A stretch of DNA of 64,000 bases from Marivirga atlantica (GCF_016734805.1 NZ_JAERQG010000004.1:372001-436000), one strand, 5' to 3'; positions 53,981 to 63,303 are shown, counted from the first letter of the stretch. Notes: generated from the letters alone by a model not told the origin. Program-made: numbers and translations.

Positions 53981-55162
53981 ATGCTGAACAGAAGATCACT
54001 ACGTATAAAAGCCATGCAATCTTTGTATGCAGTTCAAAAATGTGAAGAAGCAAATTTTGAATTAGCTAAGTCATTTATTGATGACTACTTCGCCCCTGAC
54101 CTTAACTCTATGGAAGTACAGGATAGGGCTCAATTAAGCAGAGATGCTAAAATTGCTAAAAAAACATTTAGCCAAAACTTTGGTAAAAGCTCCATTAAAG
54201 AATCAGAAAATTCGTCTACTGAAATAAGAAATGCTATTTCGGAAGCTATTGATTACTACAACAATCAAGTAAAAAAGGATAAAGCTTTTATTAAAAAGAA
54301 CATGCTTGAAGCAGTTAACACCTTGCTTGAGAACTACTACTTATCCTTGAAACTTGTACTTGAGTTTGCAAAGATTAACAAGGAAGAAGTTGAAGCTCGC
54401 CAAAAAAGAATGGTGGAAACCAACAAGCAGGTTTTTGAGAGTGAGCTAAACCTTTACAATAGCAAAGCCATAAAAATTCTTGCTGATAATTCAGATCTTA
54501 ACAATGAGTTTATCAGGTTTAAAATTAGCTGGGAAGACGACCTCCTCACGGTGAAACAATGGTATAGAGAGGTACTAAAGAAAGAAAGTTTCTACCAGGA
54601 CTATCAAATGAATAATGAGCCTTCATTTGAAGAGGATGTATTGATTCTTGACAAAATTTTTAAGCAACTTGTCATTAAAAGTGAGGCCATATCCAATTTC
54701 ATGGAAGAGCGCGATTTGTACTGGGCTGAAAATAAATCAGCACTTAAATCGATGCTTAAGAAAACCCTTAAATCACTTTATGAAGACTCAGAGCATGTTG
54801 AGTTAATTGAGCTTTCTGCAAACTGGGAAGATGACAGTGAGTTTTTTAAAAAGCTTTATGAAGAAACTGTTGCCAATAGCGATGAGTATGAGGAATTAGT
54901 AGGCCAATACACTAAAAACTGGTCGAAAGAGCGTATCACAGATATTGACATGATCATCCTTAAAATGGCCGTTAGTGAAATGCTTAATTTCCCGAGCATC
55001 CCTGTTAAAGTGACTATTAATGAGTATATTGAGCTTTCTAAAAACTACAGCACTCAAAAAAGTAAAGTGTTTGTAAACGGAATGCTTGATAAGCTCTCTG
55101 CTGAGCTTCAAAAATCCGGTAAATTGCGAAAAAGCGGAAGAGGTCTGATGGACAATAAATAA
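53981..55162 (+). CDS. nusB: Transcription antitermination factor NusB, extended form
   Basis: 393 residues, far longer than the ~140 of E. coli NusB. The first helix of the NusB fold is at the start (RRSLRIKAMQSLYA, residues 3-16) and its C-terminal half is at about 310-380 (ITDIDMIILKMAVSEML, IPVKVTINEYIELSKNYSTQKS, FVNGMLDKL). In between is a helical insertion of some 230 residues rich in Glu, Lys and Trp. Known of the family: with NusE (S10) it binds boxA in rRNA leaders. Long NusB forms occur in Bacteroidota. It opens a plus-strand run nusB-ytxH-DUF1573-yajC-ybbR-coaE. Confidence 0.92.
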   Translation: MLNRRSLRIKAMQSLYAVQKCEEANFELAKSFIDDYFAPDLNSMEVQDRAQLSRDAKIAKKTFSQNFGKSSIKESENSSTEIRNAISEAIDYYNNQVKKDKAFIKKNMLEAVNTLLENYYLSLKLVLEFAKINKEEVEARQKRMVETNKQVFESELNLYNSKAIKILADNSDLNNEFIRFKISWEDDLLTVKQWYREVLKKESFYQDYQMNNEPSFEEDVLILDKIFKQLVIKSEAISNFMEERDLYWAENKSALKSMLKKTLKSLYEDSEHVELIELSANWEDDSEFFKKLYEETVANSDEYEELVGQYTKNWSKERITDIDMIILKMAVSEMLNFPSIPVKVTINEYIELSKNYSTQKSKVFVNGMLDKLSAELQKSGKLRKSGRGLMDNK

Positions 55163-55250
55163 ACATCAGCAATTCATTTTCGTAATGTTGGAAAAATGAT
55201 AAATTCGTTTTTTCAATTTGTCAATATTGAAAATCATAAACTTTGAAGAC

Positions 55251-55556
55251 ATGAGTAAAGGAAGTAACTTATTTTCATTCTTATCCGGTGCAGCCGTGGG
55301 AGCCATAGTAGGTATCTTATATGCTCCAGACAAGGGTGAAAACACAAGAGATAAAGTATCCTACAGATTAAGTAAGTACAAAGAAATGTTAGAGGATTTG
55401 CTCGATGACATTGCAGATGGCAAAGAGCTTAACCTTAGCACAGCTAAATCTGATGGAGAGAAAGTAATTAACTCCGCTAAACATAAAGCAGAGCAATTAC
55501 TTAGCGATGTTGATGATCTGTTAGGGCAGATCAAATCAAAAGATGAAGAAAATTAA
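55251..55556 (+). CDS. YtxH-domain small membrane-associated protein
   Basis: 101 residues from ATG 55251 (TTG 55218 is an unlikely earlier start). A Gly/Ala-rich N-terminal segment FLSGAAVGAIVGILYAPDKGENTRDK is the YtxH signature, followed by a helical, charged tail. Known of the family: small stress-associated proteins, probably membrane-tethered; no activity defined. It sits 88 nt after nusB and 28 nt before the DUF1573 lipoprotein gene, a conserved neighbourhood in this phylum. Confidence 0.88.
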   Translation: MSKGSNLFSFLSGAAVGAIVGILYAPDKGENTRDKVSYRLSKYKEMLEDLLDDIADGKELNLSTAKSDGEKVINSAKHKAEQLLSDVDDLLGQIKSKDEEN

Positions 55557-55584
55557 TAGTTCAATTAATTAAATATAAACAGCA

Positions 55585-56148
55585 ATGAAAAAAGTACTTT
55601 ATGCAGCTTTATTTCTTGCAGGTTCAGTTTATTTAACTGCCTGCAACGGAGATGTTGAAAAAAGAGTAACCGATTTAGAAAGAAGAGTAGCCGCATTAGA
55701 AGGAGGTGGAGTTTCTAAAGCTTCTCCTAAAAATAGTCTTGTAAAGCCAACCTCAGATGTTACAACTACACCTAAAGAGAAACCAGAAGGCCCTTTACCA
55801 GAAATGACTTTTGATATCACTGAGCATGATTTCGGTACTATTACTGAAGGTGATGTGGTTACCAAAAAATTCAAATTCACTAACACAGGTGAGGCACCTT
55901 TAATTATTACGAATGCTTCATCTTCTTGTGGATGTACAGTTCCTACTTATCCTAAAGATAAGCCTATTGCACCAGGTGAGTCTAGTGAAATTGAGGTAAA
56001 ATATAACTCAAGAGGCAAGAAAAATCAGGATAACAAAACAGTTAGAATTACTGCTAACACCTGGCCAACAGTTAATAAAATTAACATCAAGGCTTTTGTA
56101 GAACCTAAACCAGATGCAGGAGCTACCACTGGTCCAGTAAAACAATAA
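55585..56148 (+). CDS. DUF1573 lipoprotein
   Basis: 187 residues. Lipoprotein signal with lipobox LTAC (Cys20), a short coiled coil (VEKRVTDLERRVAALEGG), a Pro/Thr/Lys linker, then an Ig-like DUF1573 domain (HDFGTITEGDVVTKKFKFTNTGEAPLIITN, SSCGCTVPTYP, APGESSEIEVKYNSRG). Known of the family: ASPM-SPD-2-Hydin-like beta sandwich, role not defined, very common in Bacteroidota envelopes. It ends 4 nt before yajC, so it is co-translated with the secretion gene. Confidence 0.92.
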   Translation: MKKVLYAALFLAGSVYLTACNGDVEKRVTDLERRVAALEGGGVSKASPKNSLVKPTSDVTTTPKEKPEGPLPEMTFDITEHDFGTITEGDVVTKKFKFTNTGEAPLIITNASSSCGCTVPTYPKDKPIAPGESSEIEVKYNSRGKKNQDNKTVRITANTWPTVNKINIKAFVEPKPDAGATTGPVKQ

Positions 56149-56152
56149 TTTA

Positions 56153-56473
56153 ATGATAGACTTTATATTTGCACAGGCGGCAGCCGGTGGCGATTCAGGA
56201 TGGATAAGCCAAATTCTTTTATTTGGTGGTATTATCTTAATATTCTACTTCTTCATGATTCGCCCTCAGCAAAAGAAACAGAAAGATCACAAGAAATTTG
56301 TTGAGGAGATCAAGAAAGGTGATAGCGTAATTACAATTGGCGGTGTTCATGGTAAAATCTTTAGTGTAGAAGATGACATCGTAATTGTAGAAGTTGATAA
56401 AGGAGTAAAAATGACTTTTGAAAAATCAGCAATTTCGCTTGAACAAAGCAAGAAGTTGAATGACAAAAAGTAA
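56153..56473 (+). CDS. yajC: Preprotein translocase accessory subunit YajC
   Basis: 106 residues. One membrane segment at about 20-40 (ILLFGGIILIFYFFMIRPQQKKQKDHKKF is the family signature) and a cytosolic SH3-like part (KKGDSVITIGGVHGKIFSVEDDIVIVEV). Known of the family: partner of SecDF at the Sec translocon. It starts 4 nt after the DUF1573 gene and ends 9 nt before the YbbR gene. Confidence 0.96.
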   Translation: MIDFIFAQAAAGGDSGWISQILLFGGIILIFYFFMIRPQQKKQKDHKKFVEEIKKGDSVITIGGVHGKIFSVEDDIVIVEVDKGVKMTFEKSAISLEQSKKLNDKK

Positions 56474-56482
56474 AATATATAC

Positions 56483-57460
56483 TTGAAACTATTCGAGAAA
56501 ATAAGTGATTGGCTAAGCAATATATTATTGCCTATGTCAAATGAAACTATAAAAGTGGTAGTACTGTGCATTGTTACAGCTACCACTTTTTGGTTTTTTA
56601 ATGCTTTAAATGATAATTATACCACTCGAATAAGCTACCCCATTGAATTTAATTACCCAGATTCAGCCATGGTAGTGGTTGAAGAATTGCCCGATAATGT
56701 AAAAATTAATGTGAGCGGAGGTGGTTGGAATCTACTTCGAAAAACTTTCTGGTTCACAATTGATCCCGTTGTTATTGAACTGGAAGACCCCGCTAATGAA
56801 AAATTTGTACTGGGTTCTACTTTATATCCCACTATTTCTGATCAAATGACGGAAATTCAACTGAATTTCATTGAAACCGACACTTTGTGGGTTGCTATTG
56901 ATTCATTGAAGCAACAAAAATCTGTATTGAAATTTGACAGTGCGGCTGTTAAGCTTGCTTCAAATTTCAGAATTACCTCATCTATTTCACTATCAACGGA
57001 TACCGCTATTTTCACAGGACCTAAAAGGTTTGTTGACTCAATCCCATCTGAAATAATCCTAAAAACTAAAAAGGACGCTATTGACAGTGATTTTAAGGAA
57101 GATATTATGCTATCAACTTTTGGTTCCAGCCTGGTAAGAAGAAACCCGGTAGAAGTAGAAGTACGCTTTCAGGTTGCCAGATTTATCAACCAGGAACTTA
57201 TGCTACCTTTTAAAATGATTAATGTGCCAACCGATTCATTTAACTACAAAATGATCGACAGTCTGGCAACATTAAAGTTTCAAATACGCGAAGAACTAGC
57301 TAATCAATACAACCTTGATAGTTTCAGCATTGTGGTTGACTACGAACTTATGTCTCCTAATGACTCAACAGTTATACCAATATTGGAATCTTCTCCTAAT
57401 ATGCTCAAAGCTACCGATATTAAGCTTGACACGCTCAATTACAATTATTCAAAGAATTGA
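56483..57460 (+). CDS. YbbR-like (CdaR-type) membrane protein
   Basis: 325 residues. N-terminal membrane helix (about 22-42: VVVLCIVTATTFWFFNAL) and an extracytoplasmic part of YbbR-like beta repeats (YPIEFNYPDSAMVVVEELPDNVKINVSGGGWN; SSISLSTDTAIFTGPKRFVDSI). In Firmicutes CdaR controls diadenylate cyclase; no cyclase gene adjoins this one, so such a role is not supported here. The start is TTG 56483, 9 nt after yajC; ATG 56534 would cut into the first helix. It overlaps coaE by 4 nt (TTGA). Confidence 0.85.
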   Translation: MKLFEKISDWLSNILLPMSNETIKVVVLCIVTATTFWFFNALNDNYTTRISYPIEFNYPDSAMVVVEELPDNVKINVSGGGWNLLRKTFWFTIDPVVIELEDPANEKFVLGSTLYPTISDQMTEIQLNFIETDTLWVAIDSLKQQKSVLKFDSAAVKLASNFRITSSISLSTDTAIFTGPKRFVDSIPSEIILKTKKDAIDSDFKEDIMLSTFGSSLVRRNPVEVEVRFQVARFINQELMLPFKMINVPTDSFNYKMIDSLATLKFQIREELANQYNLDSFSIVVDYELMSPNDSTVIPILESSPNMLKATDIKLDTLNYNYSKN

Positions 57461-58050
57461 AAAAAATTGGTATAACAGGAGGAATAGGAGCTGGCAAAAG
57501 TCTTGTCTGTAAGATTTTTGAGGTATTGGATATACCTAACTATCCTGCGGATGCCAGAGCAAAGTGGCTTCAAGTCAACAACTCACAATTGAAAGCTCAA
57601 ATTGAAGCTTTATTTGGTGCGGAGGCTTATCAAGAGGGTCAACTAAATAGAGCATTTATTAGCAAAATTGTATTTGACAATCCCGAAAAATTAAAAAAGC
57701 TAAATGAGTTAGTACATCCTGCTGTGGCAAAAGACTTCCAACAATGGTGTGAAAATCATCAAGATAAGCCTTTCATTCTTAAAGAAGCTGCCTTGCTTTT
57801 TGAAACAGGAAGCTATAAGCAGCTTGATGCCACAATACTTGTACATGCTCCTGAAGAAATTAGGCTGAAAAGGACACTACAAAGAGATCCGCATAGAACG
57901 GAAGAGGAAGTACAGAAGATAATGGATCAACAAATGGAAGAATCAAAAAAATTAGAGCTGGCGGACTTCATTATTACTAACGATGGTAAAACTTCCTTAA
58001 TTAAACAGTGCCATTCTTTATTTGAAAAAATCAGCAGACCTATTCAATAA
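57457..58050 (+). CDS. coaE: Dephospho-CoA kinase
   Basis: 197 residues. Last step of coenzyme A synthesis. P-loop GITGGIGAGKS (about 5-15), YPADARAKWL, KEAALLFETG and the lid segment LKRTLQRDPHRTEEEVQKIMDQQM. The start is TTG at 57457, overlapping the YbbR stop as TTGA, a likely translational coupling. The stop codon lies inside the 22-bp palindrome at 58046-58067. It closes the nusB run. Confidence 0.96.
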   Translation: MKKIGITGGIGAGKSLVCKIFEVLDIPNYPADARAKWLQVNNSQLKAQIEALFGAEAYQEGQLNRAFISKIVFDNPEKLKKLNELVHPAVAKDFQQWCENHQDKPFILKEAALLFETGSYKQLDATILVHAPEEIRLKRTLQRDPHRTEEEVQKIMDQQMEESKKLELADFIITNDGKTSLIKQCHSLFEKISRPIQ

Positions 58051-58067
58051 GAAATATATTTCTTATT
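58046..58067. promoter_or_regulatory. 22-bp perfect palindrome between coaE and acs
   Basis: Halves AATAAGAAATA (58046-58056) and TATTTCTTATT (58057-58067) are exact reverse complements with no spacer. It overlaps the coaE stop and lies 115 nt before the acs ATG. No T-run follows, so it fits a protein-binding site for acs better than a terminator; the binding factor is unknown. Confidence 0.5.
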
Positions 58068-58182
58068 CCGCTCATCAACTTTAGTCGTTAAGACTTTACA
58101 TTTTAAGGTAAAATTGGCAATTTGAAAGGAAGTGATAGCAAAGATCATTGTGCTACACTATTTCTACTAAACCAATTTTAAA

Positions 58183-60078
58183 ATGAGCGATAGAATTCAC
58201 AGCCTGAGCGGCTATATTCATGAATATCAAAGAAGTGTTAATCAACCTGAACAGTTTTGGTCACGAATAGCAGACTCTTTCCATTGGCAAAAAAGATGGG
58301 ATAAGGTAGTGGATTGGGATTTTGAAGGACCAGATGTTAAATGGTTCCTCAATGCCAAATTAAATATCACAGAAAATATTTTTGAAAGGTATCTCTTTAC
58401 TCATGGTGATCATCCTGCCATAATTTGGGAACCTAACGAACCTAATGAGAGCAATCAAACAATTACATTAAGGCAGCTCTACGAAAAAGTAAATCAGTTT
58501 TCGAATGCCATGAAAGCCAAGGGTGTTGGAAAAGGTGACAGGGTAATTATTTACATGCCTATGGTACCAGAAGCAGCAGTTGCCATGCTTGCCTGTGCCA
58601 GAATTGGTGCAGTACATTCCGTAGTATTTGCCGGCTTCTCTTCCAATGCGTTAGCGGATAGAATTAATGATTGTTCTGCCAAAATGGTTTTAACGGCTGA
58701 TGGCAATTTCAGAGGAGCCAAATCAATCCCTGTAAAAGCAGTAGTTGACGAAGCATTAGAAAAAACATCAACAGTAGAAAAAGTAATCGTATTTGAGCGT
58801 ACCAAAGAAGCGGTAGACATGAAGGCTGGCCGCGATATTTGGTGGCACGATGCCATAAAAGGTCAGTCAACGGAATGTAAAGCGGAAGTCATGGATTCGG
58901 AAGACCTATTATTCATTTTATACACTTCCGGCTCCACAGGTAAACCAAAAGGTGTGGTGCACACTTGCGGTGGCTATATGGTGTATACCAAATATTCTTT
59001 TGAAAATGTTTTTCAGTATGAGCCAGGAGATGTTTACTGGTGTACAGCAGATGTCGGCTGGATAACAGGTCATTCCTATATAGTATATGGCCCATTGTTG
59101 GCTGGTGCTACAACCGTTATGTTTGAGGGCGTACCTACCTACCCTGATGCCGGAAGGTTCTGGGAAGTAGTAGAAAAATACAAGGTGAATCAGTTTTACA
59201 CTGCACCAACCGCTATCAGAGCACTTCAGGCACACGGAACAGAGCCTGTTACTAAGCACGATCTCTCATCTTTAAAAGTAATAGGAACTGTTGGGGAACC
59301 TATTAATGAAGAAGCATGGCACTGGTACCATTCACATGTTGGTAAAATGAAATGCCCTGTTGTGGATACCTGGTGGCAAACAGAAACAGGTGGGATTATG
59401 ATATCGCCACTGGCCGGAGTAACCCCAACAAAACCTTCATATGCCACTTTACCACTACCTGGCGTGCAACTAGTAATTGTGGATGCTGACGGCAAAGAGC
59501 TGAAAGGAAATAGTGTTGAAGGGAATCTCTGTATCAAGTACCCATGGCCTTCCATGATTAGAACTACTTATGGTGATCACGAGCGCTGCAAGCAAACTTA
59601 TTTCTCTACCTACAAAGGCATGTACTTTACAGGTGATGGGGTCAAAAGAGATGAAGATGGATATTACAGAATACTAGGAAGAGTTGATGATGTAATAAAT
59701 GTTTCTGGTCATAGAATGGGCACTGCTGAAGTTGAAAATGCCATAAACGAGCATCCTAAAGTTATTGAGTCTGCTGTGGTAGGCTATCCTCATGAAGTAA
59801 AGGGTCAGGGCATTTATGCTTATGTGATCTGTGATATGGAAAACAGAACCGAAGAAAACCTCACTAACGAAATCAGTGAAACCGTGCGTAACATTATAGG
59901 CCCGATTGCCAAACCAGATAAAATCCAAATCGTGCCAGGTTTACCAAAAACCAGGTCCGGAAAAATCATGAGAAGAATTCTTAGAAAAATTGCTGAAGGC
60001 GACACCAGCAACTTAGGAGATACTTCTACACTATTAAATCCGGAAGTGGTGGAAGCTATCAAAGAAGGAGCTAAATAA
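58183..60078 (+). CDS. acs: Acetyl-CoA synthetase
   Basis: 631 residues. Makes acetyl-CoA from acetate, ATP and CoA. Adenylation-loop YTSGSTGKPKGVVH (about 247-260), DTWWQTETGG, GDGVKRDEDGYYRILGRVDDVINVSGHR hinge, and the catalytic Lys in RSGKIMRRILRK (about 591-602), the site that is acetylated for control in characterised members. Length and motifs are canonical. A 133-nt upstream gap holds the 22-bp palindrome. The following membrane sensor-like gene begins 25 nt after its stop, so the two may share an mRNA. Confidence 0.97.
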   Translation: MSDRIHSLSGYIHEYQRSVNQPEQFWSRIADSFHWQKRWDKVVDWDFEGPDVKWFLNAKLNITENIFERYLFTHGDHPAIIWEPNEPNESNQTITLRQLYEKVNQFSNAMKAKGVGKGDRVIIYMPMVPEAAVAMLACARIGAVHSVVFAGFSSNALADRINDCSAKMVLTADGNFRGAKSIPVKAVVDEALEKTSTVEKVIVFERTKEAVDMKAGRDIWWHDAIKGQSTECKAEVMDSEDLLFILYTSGSTGKPKGVVHTCGGYMVYTKYSFENVFQYEPGDVYWCTADVGWITGHSYIVYGPLLAGATTVMFEGVPTYPDAGRFWEVVEKYKVNQFYTAPTAIRALQAHGTEPVTKHDLSSLKVIGTVGEPINEEAWHWYHSHVGKMKCPVVDTWWQTETGGIMISPLAGVTPTKPSYATLPLPGVQLVIVDADGKELKGNSVEGNLCIKYPWPSMIRTTYGDHERCKQTYFSTYKGMYFTGDGVKRDEDGYYRILGRVDDVINVSGHRMGTAEVENAINEHPKVIESAVVGYPHEVKGQGIYAYVICDMENRTEENLTNEISETVRNIIGPIAKPDKIQIVPGLPKTRSGKIMRRILRKIAEGDTSNLGDTSTLLNPEVVEAIKEGAK

Positions 60079-60103
60079 ATTTGTTTCAACCTAATAACAT
60101 CCT

Positions 60104-60976
60104 TTGATCGCACGTACGATTTCTAATTCTTTATTATCTGAAAAAGATAAGCGAATCTATAAAATAGCTAATATACTCATGCTGTTAGCTATTTTTGTAG
60201 TGGGCGGTACCGGTGCATACATGTCAACAATTGGTGGTATCATCCCTTTCTGGATATGCACCTCTGAAGTGGCAGTTTTTTGCTTACTACTCTACTGGCA
60301 CACGCATGGCAGAATCGCGCTGGCGAGATACATATTTTTCTTATTCTCAATATGTATGACAGCAGTAGGCAGCCTTTTTCATGGTGAATCAGGGGGATTT
60401 GACTTCTTGTTTTTTGTAACAGCTCTTTCTCCAGTATTATTCTTTGATAAACGCTGGCAGTATACATCCTTATTTGTTCTTAGTATAATAGTATATCTTG
60501 TGGTTAAAAACCTTTATGATGTGGTTCCTGCAATAATGCCAATAGAGAGAGCCGCAGTACCTTATTACATGAATATTGTGATTAGCGCCCTGCTGGTATT
60601 CTTTGGTTATGGCCTTTTTAAACGTACACACCTTAAGCATGAAGAGATTCTAAAGAAACAAAATCAAACAATAGAGGAACAAAAGGAAGAACTCAACAAC
60701 GCCAAAACCCAGCTAGAAGATGTACTCAAGCTTAGGACAGCTAAAATAGCTGAGCAGAATAGTGCTTTTGTCAGATATGCTTTTCTAAATGCTCATAAAG
60801 TCCGCAGCCCTCTTGCTCGTTTACAAGGCCTAATTAACATTACTGCCTATGAGGATTTCGCAAACGATAAAAAACGAAAATTCTACTTTGACCAAATTCA
60901 GAAAAATGTAGCGGAACTGGATGATACCCTGAAGGAAATCAGCATTATCCTCAATACAAATATGGAAGAAGAATAA
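60104..60976 (+). CDS. Membrane sensor-like protein ending in a DHp segment without ATPase domain
   Basis: 290 residues. Six hydrophobic segments between about 18 and 170, a charged coiled coil about 175-220 (HEEILKKQNQTIEEQKEEL), then a histidine-kinase dimerisation helix with H-box NAHKVRSPLARLQGL (His231) and a second helix (QIQKNVAELDDTLKEISIIL). The protein stops there: no N, G1 or G2 box follows in this frame, and the 53-nt gap to the next gene leaves no room for a lost ATPase domain. It may be a phosphate acceptor or a regulator of another kinase (inference). The start is TTG 60104; the next ATG (60179) would remove the first helix. Confidence 0.8.
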   Translation: MIARTISNSLLSEKDKRIYKIANILMLLAIFVVGGTGAYMSTIGGIIPFWICTSEVAVFCLLLYWHTHGRIALARYIFFLFSICMTAVGSLFHGESGGFDFLFFVTALSPVLFFDKRWQYTSLFVLSIIVYLVVKNLYDVVPAIMPIERAAVPYYMNIVISALLVFFGYGLFKRTHLKHEEILKKQNQTIEEQKEELNNAKTQLEDVLKLRTAKIAEQNSAFVRYAFLNAHKVRSPLARLQGLINITAYEDFANDKKRKFYFDQIQKNVAELDDTLKEISIILNTNMEEE

Positions 60977-61047
60977 GATATCGCTCAACGCCATAAACTA
61001 TTTAGTTCATTTACTCCTCTATCATTAAATTGATTAAATTGGCACTT

Positions 61048-63303
61048 ATGAGAATAATGCTGCTCTTATTATTTCTTTTTGGAACTGTTTCCGGGCTTAT
61101 CGCTCAGCAAAATGACAGGCTTATTGGCAAGCTTGAAAGTGCCCGTACCAGAACAGAAAAAGTTGAAGCACTTTCTGAGTTAGCAGATTCATACAGAGAA
61201 AAGAATCCGAACAATGTAAAGCTCTATGCAGAAGAAATGATTTCCCTGGCTAAAGGAGATTCCAGTCAGTTAGCTTTTGCATGGGGAAGCTATTATCTGG
61301 GTGATTACTTCTATTTAACCAATGAGTTTGAGCAATCCATTCCACATTTTGAGCGGGCTCTTGTCATATTTAAATCAAGCGCTTCTTCCAAGGGTATAGG
61401 AGAAGCAGCAAGCTCTTTAGCCAATGTTTATTTCTATCTGGACAGATACAAAAACGCATTAAATTATGCGGAAAGCGCTTTAGACGCTTATTACAAAACC
61501 GGCAACTTACTGAAACAGTCGAATGTACTTACCCTCATTTGTGATATCTACACCTACATGGAGCGTTACAACCAGGCTATTCAGTATTGTGTACAATCCA
61601 TGAAAATTAAAGAAGAAATTCAGGTAGAAGAAGACAAAGAAGTCACACTGAATACTATTGGCTTAATCTATCAAGAACTAGGCACTTACAATAAAGCAAA
61701 GGAGTATCTTAACAATGCTTTGGAAATAGCCAAAAGCAATGGAGACTCATACAACATTGCCACTACCTACAGTAATTTAGGTAACCTTTATATCTTACTT
61801 GAAAAATCAGATTCTGCCCTGATGTTCTTCAACAAGGCTTTGGAAATTGATTCAATTGCTAATGACCAAAGTGGTTTAGCTTATTCCTATTTTGATATAG
61901 GATCACTCTATAAAAATCAGAAAAAATTTAGAACAGCACTCGACTATCTAGAGCGTTCACAAGTTTTAGCAATCGAACAGAATATGCCTGAACTAATCTC
62001 CAGGGTAAGTATCGAATTGGGAGATGTGTATATTAACCAACAAGAGTACAATCAGGCTATTAATGAGCTTAAAAGAGCTCTTGTTATGGCGCAGCGTATT
62101 AATTCAACTAATATACTGAAGGATGTTTATCAAAACCTATCTAAGGTTTATGATGCAGTCGGTGATAAAGAGAATGCATTAATTTATATGAGATTATACC
62201 TTCTGGAAGCTGAACGTAAGTACAAGAAGGATAACACCAAAGCTATTGCAGAAATAGAGACGATTTACAAGCTCGATAAAAAAGAACAGGAAATTGATTT
62301 GCTAAAAAAGGAGAAGTCAATTGAAGACCTGAAGACAAAACAACGCAAGTTCTTTTTATATGCTGCGGCTGCAGGTATACTTTTTCTACTCATACTCATT
62401 CTAATCCTGAACAATCGTAACAAGCTTAAGAACAGAACCAACAAAAAGCTTCAATTGCAAAATGTTGAGATAGTAGAACAGAAAGAGGAAATAGAAGCAA
62501 TCAATGAGAAGTTAGAAGAAAAAAGCAAATCGCTTGCTAATAAGAACGAGCAAATTACCGACAGCATCAATTATGCTCGGCAAATTCAAGAGTCATTGCT
62601 GCCTGCTAAATCATTATTGAAAGAACAATTTCCAAATGCTTTCATTTATTACAAGCCTAAAGACATTGTAAGTGGTGATTTCTATTGGCATGCCGAAGCA
62701 GGAGATAAAATAGCTCTGGCTATCATAGATTGTACAGGACATGGCGTACCTGGTGCATTCATGACCGTACTTGCTAATTCTTTACTAAATCAAATCATAT
62801 TAGAAACAGGGATTCATTCTCCTGATTTAGCCATCAGTCTGCTTGATCAAAAAATTCAACAAACACTTCATCAAAATCAATTAGGCTCGGCCAGCATGGA
62901 TGGGCTTGATATCGGGTTACTCTTTATCAATAAAAAGAAAAAAGTTGCTGAATTTACTGGGGCAAAAATACCGCTTTATGTGGTAAAGGAAGGTGAACTT
63001 TCAAAAGTAGCGGCCGATCGTTATTCTGTAGGAAGTAGCCAAGGGCTGGACAAAGTATTTAACAAAAAAGAAGTGAAGCTTGAAGAAGGCAGCATGCTTT
63101 ATTTAAGTACTGATGGCTATCAAGATCAGTTTGGCGGGCCAAATGATAAGAAGTTTATGAAGAAAAATTTTTATAACTTCTTAACGTCAATTAGTAACCT
63201 TCCTCCTACTGAACAGGAACATGCGCTGGAAACTCAGTTTCAGCAATGGAGGGGAAGAAATGCTCAAACTGATGATATTTTAGTGGTAGGAATTAAGGTT
63301 TAA
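61048..63303 (+). CDS. TPR-membrane-SpoIIE (PP2C) phosphatase
   Basis: 751 residues from ATG 61048 (TTG 61030 would add six). Signal peptide about 1-20 (GLIA-QQ), some eight TPR units about 50-395 in the periplasm, one membrane helix about 435-457, a cytosolic coiled coil about 460-515, and a SpoIIE-type PP2C domain about 535-751. Metal-binding residues are present: SGDFYWH, IIDCTGHGVPGAFMT, STDGYQDQFGG and TDDILVVG. So it looks like a catalytically intact serine/threonine phosphatase driven by a periplasmic sensor. It lies 71 nt after the DHp-type gene and its stop overlaps the channel ATG (TAATG). Confidence 0.93.
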   Translation: MRIMLLLLFLFGTVSGLIAQQNDRLIGKLESARTRTEKVEALSELADSYREKNPNNVKLYAEEMISLAKGDSSQLAFAWGSYYLGDYFYLTNEFEQSIPHFERALVIFKSSASSKGIGEAASSLANVYFYLDRYKNALNYAESALDAYYKTGNLLKQSNVLTLICDIYTYMERYNQAIQYCVQSMKIKEEIQVEEDKEVTLNTIGLIYQELGTYNKAKEYLNNALEIAKSNGDSYNIATTYSNLGNLYILLEKSDSALMFFNKALEIDSIANDQSGLAYSYFDIGSLYKNQKKFRTALDYLERSQVLAIEQNMPELISRVSIELGDVYINQQEYNQAINELKRALVMAQRINSTNILKDVYQNLSKVYDAVGDKENALIYMRLYLLEAERKYKKDNTKAIAEIETIYKLDKKEQEIDLLKKEKSIEDLKTKQRKFFLYAAAAGILFLLILILILNNRNKLKNRTNKKLQLQNVEIVEQKEEIEAINEKLEEKSKSLANKNEQITDSINYARQIQESLLPAKSLLKEQFPNAFIYYKPKDIVSGDFYWHAEAGDKIALAIIDCTGHGVPGAFMTVLANSLLNQIILETGIHSPDLAISLLDQKIQQTLHQNQLGSASMDGLDIGLLFINKKKKVAEFTGAKIPLYVVKEGELSKVAADRYSVGSSQGLDKVFNKKEVKLEEGSMLYLSTDGYQDQFGGPNDKKFMKKNFYNFLTSISNLPPTEQEHALETQFQQWRGRNAQTDDILVVGIKV

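Noticed and set aside
60977-61047. Lost HATPase domain after the DHp segment
   Set aside because: The gap is too short, and the next frame is a different gene with its own signal peptide; no N, G1 or G2 box in any frame.
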